Source of the DNA: Nocardioides luteus
GTDB lineage: Bacteria > Actinomycetota > Actinomycetes > Propionibacteriales > Nocardioidaceae
DNA length: 64,000 nt
Assembly: GCF_000960475.2 (NCBI RefSeq)
Contig: NZ_JZDQ02000001.1
Coordinates: forward strand, 62,001-126,000
Reading direction: 5' to 3'
Positions 38,906 through 47,818 of the stretch are shown piece after piece (within the stretch, counting starts at the first letter, position 1; the number at the start of each line of letters is the position of its first letter). The translations under genes and the position numbers were made by a program. The notes beneath the pieces are model-generated. The model was not told the DNA's origin. It worked only from the letters and a program-made list of their open reading frames with translations, and did not search any database.

Positions 38906-39820
38906 GTGACGCGCCAGATCGCCCTGCTCGCCAACCCCACCGCCGGCCGCGGCAACGCCGACCAGATCCTCGATGCGGTCACTGCGAGGCTCGCGGCCTC
39001 GGGGGCCGTGGTCGAGCACCTGATCGGCGACGACGCCGACCATGCTCTCGAGTTGGCCCGGAAGGCGGCCGCCGACGGCGTCGACACGGTGGTGACCCTC
39101 GGCGGAGACGGCATGGTGCACGTCGCGGTCCAGGCGCTGGCCGAGACCGAGGTGAGCCTCGGCGTCGTGCCGCTCGGCACCGGCAACGACTTCGCGCGGG
39201 CGCTCGGGATCCCGACCGGCGATCCGCTGGCCGCGGCCGACGTCGTCGTACGCGACCAGCCCCGCCGCATCGACCTCGGGCGTGCCCTGGCGCCGGCCTC
39301 GGGCTCCGCTTCCGCCACGCAGACCTGGTTCGCGACGGTGCTGGCCGCCGGGTTCGACGCCGCCGTCAACGAGCGGGCCAACGCGATGCGCTGGCCGCAC
39401 GGCGACCTCCGCTACACGCTCGCCGCGCTGTCGGTGATCCGCAGCTGGAAGCCGGTGCCCTACCGGCTCGAGATCGACGGCGTCGTGCGCGAGCAGGAGG
39501 CGATGCTGCTGGCGATCGCCAACACCGAGTCCTACGGCGGCGGCCTGCGGATCGCGGCGGAGTGCGACCCCGCCGACGGCCTGCTCGACGCCATCCTCAT
39601 CAAGCCGGTCTCCCGGCTGGAGTTCCTGCGGGTCTTTCCGGGCGTACGTCAGGCCAAGCACCTCACCCACCCGGCCTTCGAGCGCATCCGGGCCCGCCGG
39701 ATCACCGCCTCGGCCCCCGGCGTGGTCGCCTACAGCGACGGGGAGCGCCTGGGGTCGCTGCCGCTCGAGGTCGAGTGCGTGCCTTCCGCTCTCGGCGTAC
39801 TGGTGCCGCCGACCGCCTGA
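38906..39820 (+). CDS. diacylglycerol/lipid kinase family protein
   Basis: Soluble or peripheral lipid kinase of the DagK/YegS type, likely phosphorylating diacylglycerol or a related lipid. Motifs: LLANPTAGRG, VVTLGGDGMVHVA (nucleotide binding) and PLGTGNDFARALGIP, then YGGGLRI and DGLLDAILIKP. GTG 38906 lies seven bases after TACGAT (38893-38898); the upstream ATG 38897 overlaps that -10 box and is unlikely. About 304 residues. Confidence 0.9.
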   Translation: MTRQIALLANPTAGRGNADQILDAVTARLAASGAVVEHLIGDDADHALELARKAAADGVDTVVTLGGDGMVHVAVQALAETEVSLGVVPLGTGNDFARALGIPTGDPLAAADVVVRDQPRRIDLGRALAPASGSASATQTWFATVLAAGFDAAVNERANAMRWPHGDLRYTLAALSVIRSWKPVPYRLEIDGVVREQEAMLLAIANTESYGGGLRIAAECDPADGLLDAILIKPVSRLEFLRVFPGVRQAKHLTHPAFERIRARRITASAPGVVAYSDGERLGSLPLEVECVPSALGVLVPPTA

Positions 39821-39850
39821 GTGTCGGTGTCGCTCGATAGGCTCGGGACC

Positions 39851-42629
39851 ATGGACGCCTCGCCAGCGGAGAAGTACGCCGCTTTCCAGCGTGACAAGGG
39901 CTACCCCGTCTTCCGGGACTTTGCCGCGCTCTACGATTTCGGGCTCGACGACTTCCAGGTCGAGGCGTGCAGGGAGATCGAGGACGGCAAGGGCGTCCTG
40001 GTCGCCGCGCCGACCGGTTCCGGCAAGACGATCGTCGGCGAGTTCGCCATCCACCTGGCGCTCGCCACCGGCCGCAAGGCGTTCTACACCACGCCGATCA
40101 AGGCGCTCTCCAACCAGAAGTACAACGACCTGGTCAAGCGCTACGGCCCCGACAAGGTCGGCCTGCTGACCGGCGACAACGTCGTCAACGGCGAGGCGCC
40201 GGTCGTGGTGATGACCACCGAGGTGCTGCGCAACATGCTCTACGCGGGGTCACACACCCTGATGGGGCTCGGGTTCGTGGTCATGGACGAGGTCCACTAC
40301 CTCGCCGACCGCTCCCGCGGCGCGGTCTGGGAGGAGGTCATCATCCACCTGCCCGAGTCGGTGTCCGTGGTGTCCCTGTCGGCGACCGTGTCCAACGCCG
40401 AGGAGTTCGGCGAGTGGCTCACCACCGTCCGGGGCGAGACGACCACGATCATCGAGGAGAAGCGGCCGGTCCCGCTCTACCAGCACGTGATGGCCGGGCG
40501 CCGGATCATGGACCTGTTCGCCTCCTCCGACGTCGACGCCGCGGCCGGGTTCGTCAAGGAGGGCGCCCCCGTCAACGGCGAGCTGATGAAGCTGGCGCGC
40601 GACGACTGGGCGGCCGGACGGATGACGGACCGGCGTACGCCCAAGGACAGGCGCAAGGGCAACGGCAACCGGCGGGTGGGCAACGGGCGACGCGTCTGGA
40701 TCCCGAGCCGCGTCGAGGTGATCAACGCACTGCAGCGCGACAACCTGCTGCCCGCGATCAACTTCGTCTTCTCCCGGGTCGGCTGCGACGCCGCGGTGCA
40801 GCAGTGCATCCAGGCCAACCTGCGGCTGACCACGCCCGAGGAGCGCGACGAGATCTTCGCCTACGTCGAGGAGGCTTGCGCCGACCTGCCCGACGAGGAC
40901 CGCCACGTGCTCGGCTACCACGACTGGGTCGACGGGCTCACCCGTGGCGTCGCGGCCCACCACGCCGGCCTCCTGCCGGCGTTCAAGCAGGTCGTCGAGG
41001 AGCTGTTCCTGCGCGGCCTGGTGAAGGCCGTCTTCGCCACCGAGACGCTCGCGCTCGGCATCAACATGCCCGCCCGCACGGTGGTCATCGAGAAGCTGTC
41101 GAAGTGGAACGGCGAGGCCCACGTCAATCTCTCGCCCGGTGAATACACCCAGCTGGTCGGCCGCGCCGGCCGCCGCGGCCTCGATGTCGAGGGCCACGGT
41201 GTCGTGCTCTGGCAGCAGGGGCTCAACCCGCGCGAGCTCGCCGGCCTCGCCTCGACGCGTACGTACCCGCTGCGGTCGAGCTTCAAGCCGTCCTACAACA
41301 TGGCGGTCAACCTGGTGCACCAGTTCGGCCGGGCGCGCTCGCGCGAGCTGCTGGAGCAGTCCTTCGCGCAGTTCCAGGCCGACAAGGCGGTCGTCGGACT
41401 GGCCCGCCAGGTGCGCAAGGCCGAGGATGCCCTGGAGGGCTACCAGGAGGCGGCGACCTGCGACCGCGGCGACTTCATGGAGTACGCCGGGATCCGCCGC
41501 AAGATCTCCGACATCGAGAAGTCCTCCTCCCGGGAGCGGCGCGCCGACCGTCGCGAGGAGATCATCGAGTCGCTCTCCAAGCTGAAGATCGGTGACGTGA
41601 TCGACGTGCCGACGGGCAAGTTCGCCGGCTATGCCGTCATCGTCGACCCGGGGTTCGACCCCGACGGGCCGCGCCCCTACGTGGTCACCCAGGACCGGCA
41701 GGCCCGCCGCCTGGCGATGATGGACTTCAACGTGCCGATCGCCGCCCAGACCCGGCTGCGGGTGCCGAAGTCGTTCAACGGCCGCAACCCGCAGATGCGC
41801 CGCGACATGGCCTCCCGGCTGCGGGAGAAGACCCGCGACCTGCGTCCGGTGCCCTACGAGGCCTCGCCGACCGCCCGCAAGGAGCGCAAGAGCTCGGTGG
41901 AGACCCAGATCTCCGAGCTGCGCCGCGAGCTGAAGATGCATCCCTGCCACGACTGCCCCGACCGCGAGGACCACGCCCGCTGGGCCGAGCGCTGGTTCAA
42001 GCTGTCGCGCGACACCGACACGCTGCGGCGCCGGGTGGAGGCGCGCACCAACACGGTCGCGCGCACCTTCGACCGGGTCTGCGACGTACTCGTCGCGCTC
42101 GACTACCTCGAGGGCGAGACCGTCACCGAGCGTGGCACCCACCTGATGCGGCTCTACTCCGAGATGGACCTGGTCGCCGCCGAGGCGCTCCGCGAGGGCC
42201 TGTGGGACGACCTGACCCCCTCCGAGCTCGCCGCCGCCCTCTCGGTGCTGGTCTACGAGGCCCGCCGCGCCGACGACGCCTCCCCGCCCCGCCTCCCCGG
42301 CGGCCGGGTCAAGGACGTCATCGCCGAGACCGTACGCCTCTGGGGCCAGCTCGACGCCCTCGAGCGCGACCACAAGCTCGACTTCCTCCGCCAGCCCGAC
42401 CTGGGCTTCGCCTGGGCCGCCTACCGCTGGGCCGAGGGCGACGAGCTCGACGACGTGCTCGGTGAGGTCGAGCTCGCCGCCGGCGACTTCGTCCGCTGGG
42501 TCAAGCAGCTCATCGATCTCTGCGGCCAGGTCGCCGACGCGGCCGGCGACGTCCCGCTGCGGCGTACGGCCCGGCAGACCATGGATCTGCTCAAGCGGGG
42601 TCGTGGCGTACTCCTCGGTGGTCGAGTAG
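39851..42629 (+). CDS. helY: Ski2-like DEAD/DEAH helicase (HelY/Mtr4 type), 3' end frameshifted
   Basis: RNA/DNA helicase of the Ski2/Mtr4 family. APTGSGKT (53-60), DEVH (146-149), [19 protein letters not shown] and [10 protein letters not shown] give a complete helicase core, followed by the arch-like insertion and the C-terminal DSHCT region. ATG 39851 lies seven bases after TAGGCT. The frame does not stop at the usual place: after LLKR the family-like ending VVAYSSVVE and its TAG (42627-42629) are in the +1 frame, and the 0 frame runs on into hemH without a stop. An indel, most simply a 2-bp deletion near 42595, explains this. Coordinates end at the ancestral stop. Confidence 0.85.
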
Positions 42630-42676
42630 GAGGAGCCGCTCAGCGGCGTCTCAGCCCGGTGAAATACGATGGAGCG
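42588..42676 (+). other. helicase-ferrochelatase junction: frameshift and read-through linker
   Basis: In the 0 frame the helicase reads [19 protein letters not shown] and on to SPVKYDGAV before ferrochelatase. In the +1 frame the same bases after AAGCGG read VVAYSSVVE and TAG. Restoring GT in the sequence GGGGTCGTG would give [11 protein letters not shown] and a stop in frame. The linker also carries the hemH promoter box TACGAT (42665-42670), which argues that hemH is normally separate. Confidence 0.75.
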
Positions 42677-43783
42677 GTGGACGTGACTCCCTACGATGCC
42701 TTGCTGTTCGTCTCTTTCGGGGGGCCGGAGAAGACCGAGGACGTGGTGCCGTTCCTGGAGAACGTGACCCGGGGGCGGGGGATCCCGCGGGAGCGGCTGG
42801 TCGAGGTCGGGCAGCACTACTTCGACCGCGGCGGGAAGTCGCCGATCAACGACCAGAACCGGGCCTTCCTGGCTGCGTTGCGCAGCGACCTGGCCGAGCA
42901 CGGGATCGATCTGCCGGTCTACTGGGGCAACCGCAACTGGGACCCCTACCTGAGCGACACGGTCGCCCAGATGCGGGCCGACGGGATCAGGCGGGCCGCG
43001 GTCTTCGCGACCAGCGCGTACTCCTCGTACTCCTCGTGCCGGCAGTACCGCGAGAACCTCTTCGAGGCGTGCGACACGACCGGTGGCGTCGAGAGCGCCC
43101 CGGTGCTGGACAAGCTGCGGCGCTACTACAACCACCCGGGCTTCGTGGCCCCGGTCGTCGACGGCGTGATCGCCTCGATCGAGGACCTTCCCGAGGCGGA
43201 GCGCGACGGTGCGCGGATCCTGTTCGTGACCCACTCGATCCCGACCTCGATGAACGACAACGCCGGCCCCGACGGCAACGCGTACGTCGCCCAGCACCTC
43301 GACGTCGCCGCGGTGATCGCCGAGCAGGTGGCCGAGAGGCGCGGGGTCACCCACGAGTGGGACCTCGTCTACTGCAGCCGCTCCGGCGCCCCGCACATCC
43401 CGTGGCTCGAGCCGGACGTGAACGATCACCTCGAGGAACTGGCGGGCAAGGACGTCAGAGCCGTGGTGATGTGCCCGGTCGGCTTCGTCTCCGACCACAT
43501 GGAGGTCGTCTACGACCTCGACACCGAGGCCCTGGCGACCGCGGAGAAGCTCGGGATCCACGCACGACGCAGCCCGACGGCGGGGGAGGACCCGCGCTTC
43601 GTGGCCGCCGTACGCGACCTGCTCCTCGAGCGCGCCGCCGTGGAGCGCGGAGAGGCCCCTGAGCGGCCGACGGTCGGTGACCTGGGGCCCGGCCCCGACC
43701 GCTGCCCCGCGGGCTGCTGCTTCAACCAGCGTTCCCAGCTGCCGACTCTCTCCGGAGAGGACTCGCCCCAGTACTCGGGGTGA
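42677..43783 (+). CDS. hemH: ferrochelatase (coproporphyrin type)
   Basis: Inserts Fe(II) into the porphyrin in haem synthesis; actinobacterial enzymes use coproporphyrin III. 368 residues from GTG 42677, six bases after TACGAT, so it can be made from its own leaderless transcript. [20 protein letters not shown] opens the protein, VTHSIPTSM holds the catalytic His, and [14 protein letters not shown] the second conserved region. Cys in SYSSCRQY together with CPAGCC near the C-terminus are the four [2Fe-2S] ligands of the actinobacterial subgroup. The frame is open upstream into the helicase gene. Confidence 0.93.
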   Translation: MDVTPYDALLFVSFGGPEKTEDVVPFLENVTRGRGIPRERLVEVGQHYFDRGGKSPINDQNRAFLAALRSDLAEHGIDLPVYWGNRNWDPYLSDTVAQMRADGIRRAAVFATSAYSSYSSCRQYRENLFEACDTTGGVESAPVLDKLRRYYNHPGFVAPVVDGVIASIEDLPEAERDGARILFVTHSIPTSMNDNAGPDGNAYVAQHLDVAAVIAEQVAERRGVTHEWDLVYCSRSGAPHIPWLEPDVNDHLEELAGKDVRAVVMCPVGFVSDHMEVVYDLDTEALATAEKLGIHARRSPTAGEDPRFVAAVRDLLLERAAVERGEAPERPTVGDLGPGPDRCPAGCCFNQRSQLPTLSGEDSPQYSG

Positions 43784-43808
43784 TCACCGGCGGCATAGGG
43801 TCGGCTCC

Positions 43809-44669
43809 ATGACAGACCACCCAGCGTCGGCCCCGCCCGCCCCCAAGTCCGGAGACCTGCTCGCGCTCGCCGTGGCGACCGCCCGCGCGGCCGCCGATCT
43901 CGTCCGCGAGCGGTCGGCCGGCGTCGTCGAGGTGGCGGCCACCAAGTCCACCGCGACCGACGTCGTCACCGAGGCCGACCGGGACACCGAGGCGCTGATC
44001 CGACAGCTGATCACCCGGGAGCGTCCCGAGGACGCCTTCTTCGGTGAGGAGGGCGAGGAGACGACGGGCACCAGCGGCGTCCGCTGGATCGTCGACCCGA
44101 TCGACGGCACCGTGAACTTCCTCTACGGCCTGCCGCGCTACGCCGTCTCGATCGCCGCCGAGTATGCCGGTGAGGTCGTCGCCGGAGCGGTCATCGACGT
44201 GCCCGCCGGCACCCTCTACGCCGCCTTCCGGCAGCCCGACGGGTCGGTCGCCGCCGTCAGGGACGGCGAGCCCATCGCGGTGCGCCCGCCGACCGAGCTC
44301 GCCCAGCGGCTCATCGCGACCGGCTTCTCCTATGACGCCGGTCTGCGCCGGGTCCAGGCCGAAGCGCTGGTCCGGCTGCTCCCGGTCGTGCGTGACGTTC
44401 GTCGCATCGGCTCGGCGGCCCTGGATATCTGCGGTGTCGCGGAGGGGACCCTCGACGGCTACCTCGAGGAGGGGCTGCACCTGTGGGACCACGCGGCGGC
44501 CGGTCTGGTGGCCGAGGCGGCCGGTGCGCGATGGGAGGCGACGACCGGCATCGGCGGTCGCCGGTTCGTCATCGTCGCGCCCGCCCACGGCTACGACGAA
44601 CTGCGGAAAGCGGCTGTTCAGGCCGGTTTTCTGCCAGTTGACTCGCTCCCGGGTGTCGTACCCGACTGA
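43809..44669 (+). CDS. inositol monophosphatase family protein
   Basis: Mg-dependent phosphatase of the SuhB/IMPase/HisN type. FFGEEGEE supplies the first metal Glu, WIVDPIDGTVNFLYG the DPIDGT metal-binding core, and GSAALDICGVAEGTLDGYLE with WDHAAAGLVAEAAG the second site. 286 residues. The ATG is seven bases after TAGGGT (43796-43801). Substrate may be myo-inositol phosphate, histidinol phosphate or PAP; context does not decide. Confidence 0.9.
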   Translation: MTDHPASAPPAPKSGDLLALAVATARAAADLVRERSAGVVEVAATKSTATDVVTEADRDTEALIRQLITRERPEDAFFGEEGEETTGTSGVRWIVDPIDGTVNFLYGLPRYAVSIAAEYAGEVVAGAVIDVPAGTLYAAFRQPDGSVAAVRDGEPIAVRPPTELAQRLIATGFSYDAGLRRVQAEALVRLLPVVRDVRRIGSAALDICGVAEGTLDGYLEEGLHLWDHAAAGLVAEAAGARWEATTGIGGRRFVIVAPAHGYDELRKAAVQAGFLPVDSLPGVVPD

Positions 44670-44698
44670 AAGCCGCCGGTTGATGTAGATCTATGACC

Positions 44699-44735
44699 GG
44701 CCGACGGCCGGGACGGTCCCGGAGTCCCGTCGGCC
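44699..44735 (+). terminator. branched hairpin after the inositol phosphatase gene
   Basis: GGCCGACGG (44699-44707) pairs with CCGTCGGCC (44727-44735), and inside it CCGGGAC pairs with GTCCCGG around one base. It is about 30 bases after the stop and probably terminates transcription. The rest of the gap to 44933 has a possible -35 TTGAGT (44829-44834) and short GTGC/GCAC dyads at 44835-44860, too weak to assign. Confidence 0.55.
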
Positions 44736-44933
44736 AGCCGCGTTCACCCACCCGAAACTCGCTGCTCATCCATACCCGTGATAGGGAATACCGCCAGATG
44801 ACAGAACGTTTCGGCGACGCGGATCCGGTTGAGTGTGCGAAATGCACGTGAATAGTGCACAATCACGGGCCGTGCCGCTGCCCTCGGGGGCGCGCGGGGG
44901 GACTGAAGATGAGTGAGAAGGGGAGTGGCGCAT

Positions 44934-45224
44934 ATGGCGACGGACTACGACGCACCGCGTAAAAATGAAGAAGACCAGTCCGAGGAGAGCATCGAAGAGC
45001 TCAAGGCTCGTCGTCATGACAAGAACTCGGGCAAGGTTGACGAGGACGAGGCCGAGGCGGCCGAGTCGTTCGAGCTCCCGGGAGCCGACCTCAGCCATGA
45101 GGAGCTCGCGGTCGAGGTCAAGCCGAAGCAGGAGGACGAGTTCACCTGTATGAGCTGCTTCCTGGTCCACCACCGCAGCCAGCTGGCTGACGAGAAGAAG
45201 ATGATTTGCTTTGACTGCGCGTAA
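44934..45224 (+). CDS. DUF4193 zinc-ribbon protein
   Basis: 96 residues, strongly acidic N-terminal half (ATDYDAPRKNEEDQSEESIE, then LPGADLSHEEL) and a C-terminal zinc-ribbon-like Cys set CMSCFLVHHRSQ ... CFDC. The family is confined to actinobacteria; its function is unknown. AAGGGGAG lies eight bases before the ATG. The last codons and stop are built into an 11-bp hairpin: TAA sits in the GTAA loop. Confidence 0.92.
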   Translation: MATDYDAPRKNEEDQSEESIEELKARRHDKNSGKVDEDEAEAAESFELPGADLSHEELAVEVKPKQEDEFTCMSCFLVHHRSQLADEKKMICFDCA

Positions 45225-45364
45225 GCGCAGTCAAAAACGCCGAGTCGGCGCGTTTGTATGGCTTGCGCTAGCAAGCGCTTTGTACAAACGCGCCGACTCG
45301 GCGAAAACCCGGCGCAAGCCAGGTTGAGAAGAAGAAGGCCGCACGGATCCCGTACGGCCTTCTT
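45210..45364. terminator. stack of three hairpins between convergent genes
   Basis: First, TTTGACTGCGC (45210-45220) pairs with 45225-45235 around GTAA, the loop being the DUF4193 stop. Second, a perfect 21-bp stem pairs 45238-45258 with 45283-45303, each arm starting or ending with the near-palindrome CGCCGASTCGGCG; its loop holds GCTTGC-GCTA-GCAAGC, and GGCTTGCGC (45260-45268) can alternatively pair with 45312-45320. Third, 45332-45346 pairs with 45350-45364 with one mismatch and is followed by GCTTTTC. The third is a standard bidirectional terminator; the second is unusually elaborate. Confidence 0.75.
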
Positions 45365-45379
45365 GCTTTTCTCAGGCGA

Positions 45380-45700
45380 TCAGCGTTCGTCCTTCTCCAG
45401 CTGCTTCGGCAACCGACCGACCGACTTCACGTAGTAGTTGGCCGCACGACGCTGGGCGAACATCCGCGCGAGCGCGACGGTGGCCCCGGTCGCGGCCGAC
45501 CAGAGCACGGCCTCCACGAGGCGTACGTCGGGGTCGGCGGGGTTGGCCGGTGGTTTGCGTCCGGTGGACGCCTTCCAGCCGGAGGAGAGGACCTTGTTGG
45601 TGACCTTGGCGGCCCCGATTCCGCTGACGAGGGCCATGATCGCCCAGACCTTGTCGCCCTTCGCTCCAGAATCAGACCCAGCCTTTGTGGACTTGGACAT
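45380..45700 (-). CDS. DUF4235 membrane protein
   Basis: 106 residues matching the actinobacterial DUF4235 family: an N-terminal polar stretch, a membrane segment (VWAIMALVSGIGAAKVTNKV), the linker SGWKASTGRKPPANPADPDV, and a second hydrophobic segment (LVEAVLWSAATGATVALARM) followed by a basic C-terminus. Function unknown. It is transcribed toward the DUF4193 gene, with the hairpin stack between. Confidence 0.87.
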   Translation of the reverse strand: MSKSTKAGSDSGAKGDKVWAIMALVSGIGAAKVTNKVLSSGWKASTGRKPPANPADPDVRLVEAVLWSAATGATVALARMFAQRRAANYYVKSVGRLPKQLEKDER

Positions 45701-45735
45701 GCATCGAGCCTAGGCCATCGGCTCGAGGATGCCCC

Positions 45736-46194
45736 TCAGAGACTCGCTCGGAGCGCGTTGACCGTCTTGGCGAGCGCCACCGGGTGCCGGGTGAAGAGCA
45801 GCCAGTAGGGCGTCGGGTCGGCCGGGTCGTCGATGGCGACCCGGACCGCGCGCTTGAGGTAGGGACGAAGGAGCAGGTACGCCCGGGCGTCGGCGTCACG
45901 CCCCGCCAGGTGGTGTGCCTCGGTCTCGTCGAGAGCGATCGCCTCGCCGAGGTAGCGAGCCTCGATCCGGGCGGGGCCGGCGCGCAGGATGCCGTCGGAG
46001 ATCGTGATCCTGGCGTTGCCGTAGACGATCATCGCCAGCGCGAACAGGCTGACGGTCGCCGCGGTGATGCCCCAGGCGAGCGCGGCCGGAACCCAGAGAA
46101 TGACGGCGATCCACAGGGTCGCCAGGAACATGACGCCCTGGACCCACCACCTCAGCGGCACGGTCAGTCGCTCGTCGTACGCCGGGGTGCTCAC
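45736..46194 (-). CDS. DUF3093 membrane protein
   Basis: 152 residues beginning [16 protein letters not shown], with two adjacent membrane helices ([34 protein letters not shown]) and a C-terminal soluble domain ([20 protein letters not shown], then [20 protein letters not shown] and LLFTRHP). The DUF3093 family is typically divergent from dut in actinobacteria, as here. The GTG start sits inside one arm of a 10-bp inverted repeat shared with the dut promoter region. The longer upstream frame would run through dut. Confidence 0.88.
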   Translation of the reverse strand: MSTPAYDERLTVPLRWWVQGVMFLATLWIAVILWVPAALAWGITAATVSLFALAMIVYGNARITISDGILRAGPARIEARYLGEAIALDETEAHHLAGRDADARAYLLLRPYLKRAVRVAIDDPADPTPYWLLFTRHPVALAKTVNALRASL

Positions 46195-46239
46195 GATTCG
46201 TGAGTTTTTCACGCCGGTCAAGGGAGTCACGAATCGGGC
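46194..46239. promoter_or_regulatory. inverted repeat in the DUF3093/dut divergent promoter
   Basis: CGATTCGTGA (46194-46203) and TCACGAATCG (46230-46239) are perfect inverted repeats 26 bases apart. The left arm touches the DUF3093 GTG and the right arm ends 16 bases before the dut -10 box TAAGGT (46255-46260). A regulator binding both arms could control both genes. No factor is suggested by the sequence. Confidence 0.5.
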
Positions 46240-46267
46240 GAGGCTCGAAGCATCTAAGGTGCGGGTT

Positions 46268-46720
46268 GTGTCTGATCTCGAAGTAGCCCTGGTGCGTCTC
46301 GACGCGGAGCTGCCGCCCCCTGCGTACGCCCACCCGGGAGATGCCGGTGCCGACCTGCGCACGACCGTCGACGTGACCCTGAAGCCGGGGGAGCGCGCCC
46401 TGGTGCCGACCGGCATCGCGATGGCCCTGCCTCAGGGTTACGTCGGCCTGGTCCACCCCCGCTCCGGGCTGGCCGCCAAGCACGGCCTCTCCATCGTCAA
46501 CGCCCCCGGCACGGTCGACGCCGGCTACCGCGGTGAGGTGAAGGTAGCGCTGATCAACCTCGACCCCGTCGAGGCCATCGAGCTGCGCCGCGGCGACCGC
46601 ATCGCCCAGCTGGTGATCCAGCGGGTCGAGCAGGCCCGTTTCGTGGAGGTCTCCGAATTGCCGGAGTCGGTCCGTGGCGCGGGGGGATACGGTTCTACAG
46701 GGGGCTTCTCCGACCGCTGA
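46268..46720 (+). CDS. dut: dUTP diphosphatase
   Basis: Hydrolyses dUTP to dUMP, keeping uracil out of DNA. 150 residues with all five trimeric dUTPase motifs: [37 protein letters not shown] and the C-terminal [14 protein letters not shown] 46268 follows TAAGGT by seven bases (leaderless). An open frame extends upstream to 46064 but crosses the promoter. Confidence 0.97.
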   Translation: MSDLEVALVRLDAELPPPAYAHPGDAGADLRTTVDVTLKPGERALVPTGIAMALPQGYVGLVHPRSGLAAKHGLSIVNAPGTVDAGYRGEVKVALINLDPVEAIELRRGDRIAQLVIQRVEQARFVEVSELPESVRGAGGYGSTGGFSDR

Positions 46721-46773
46721 GGGATCAGTGTTAGATAAGTCTCCTCTCAAGTCTCACCGCAACCTGAAAGCAG

Positions 46774-47436
46774 ATGGTCGTGAAGTTCCGTCGCAAGTCC
46801 ACGCCCTCCCACCGGGGAGAGCCGTCTGCATCCGTCGGCGATCGGCCCGTGGCCGACGAGCGGCCGGTGCCGGCCGCTCCCGAGATCGGGCCGTTCGACA
46901 TCGACTCGGCCCCCGACGGTCTGATCACCGGTGACTGGGTCGACCTCGGCTCGATGATGCTCGCCCCGGCGCCCGGCAAGGAGCTGCGTCTCCAGGTCGA
47001 CGAGAAGTCCGGCCAGATCGCGGCCGTGATGCTGACCGCCGAGGACGGCGCCATGGAGCTGCGCGCCTTCGCCGCTCCCCGAAACGGCGACCTGTGGACC
47101 GAGTCGCTGCCGATGCTGCGCGACGACGTCCAGCAGCGTGGTGGAGCCACCGCTGACCTGCAGGGTCCGTGGGGCACCGAGCTGATCACCCAGATGAAGG
47201 TGAAGCTGCCCGACGGCCAGCCGGCGGTCCAGCAGACCCGCATCATCGGCGTCAACGGCCCGCGCTGGATGCTCCGCGCCACCATGCTCGGCCGCCCGGC
47301 GATGGAGCCGACCGCCGGCAAGGAGTGGGAGAAGCTCCTGGAGCAGGTCGTGGTGCGCCGTGGCGTCGAGGCCAAGCCGAAGGGCGAGGCGCTCGAGGTC
47401 AAGCTGCCGCCCAACGCACGCCGCGTCGAGAAGTGA
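46774..47436 (+). CDS. DUF3710 protein
   Basis: 220 residues: a basic, disordered N-terminus (MVVKFRRKSTPSHRGEP), then the actinobacterial DUF3710 domain with GPFDIDSAP, DLGSMMLAPAPGKELRLQVD, WGTELITQMKV and a basic C-terminus. No catalytic motif. It lies 53 bases after dut and ten before the OB-fold gene, in the conserved dut-DUF3710-OB-DUF3159 order. Confidence 0.9.
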   Translation: MVVKFRRKSTPSHRGEPSASVGDRPVADERPVPAAPEIGPFDIDSAPDGLITGDWVDLGSMMLAPAPGKELRLQVDEKSGQIAAVMLTAEDGAMELRAFAAPRNGDLWTESLPMLRDDVQQRGGATADLQGPWGTELITQMKVKLPDGQPAVQQTRIIGVNGPRWMLRATMLGRPAMEPTAGKEWEKLLEQVVVRRGVEAKPKGEALEVKLPPNARRVEK

Positions 47437-47446
47437 GCACCTAGCG

Positions 47447-47818
47447 ATGTCCAAGGGACGGCTGCGCGCCAAGCTCAGCGAGTGGGCCAACACCGCCTCG
47501 ATCGACGCGAGCGAGATCCGGGCCGCCTACGTCGCCAAGGATGTCGCCTCCATCTCCGACGCGCCGGACCGTGAGCCGGTGCGGTTGCGGGGGACGTTGC
47601 GTACGATCACGCTGCGGCCCCGCGGTGGTGTCCCGGCGCTGGAGGCCGAGCTGTTCGACGGGTCCGGCACCTTGACGATCATCTGGCTGGGTCGCCGGCA
47701 CATCGCCGGGATCAGCCCGGGCCGGTCGCTGCAGGTGCAGGGCCGGATCGGCCGCACCGATGGCCAGCGCATCATGTTCAATCCACGCTACGAGCTGATT
47801 CCGGACCCCAACGAGTGA
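47447..47818 (+). CDS. OB-fold nucleic-acid-binding protein
   Basis: 123 residues. The segment VRLRGTLRTITLRPRGGVPALEAELFDGSG ... LTIIWLGRRHIAGISPG ... LQVQGRIG follows the beta-barrel order of tRNA-anticodon/RecG-type OB folds, split here over three stretches. A basic helical N-terminus (KGRLRAKLSEW) precedes it. ATG 47447 is used; a longer frame lies inside DUF3710. Role unknown. Confidence 0.87.
   Translation: MSKGRLRAKLSEWANTASIDASEIRAAYVAKDVASISDAPDREPVRLRGTLRTITLRPRGGVPALEAELFDGSGTLTIIWLGRRHIAGISPGRSLQVQGRIGRTDGQRIMFNPRYELIPDPNE

Noticed and set aside
40250..43561. 1,103-codon open frame antisense to the helicase and hemH genes.
   Set aside because: It mirrors two genes with full domain motifs; composition (Val/Leu/Gly/Arg/His-rich, no motifs) is typical of GC-rich antisense shadows.
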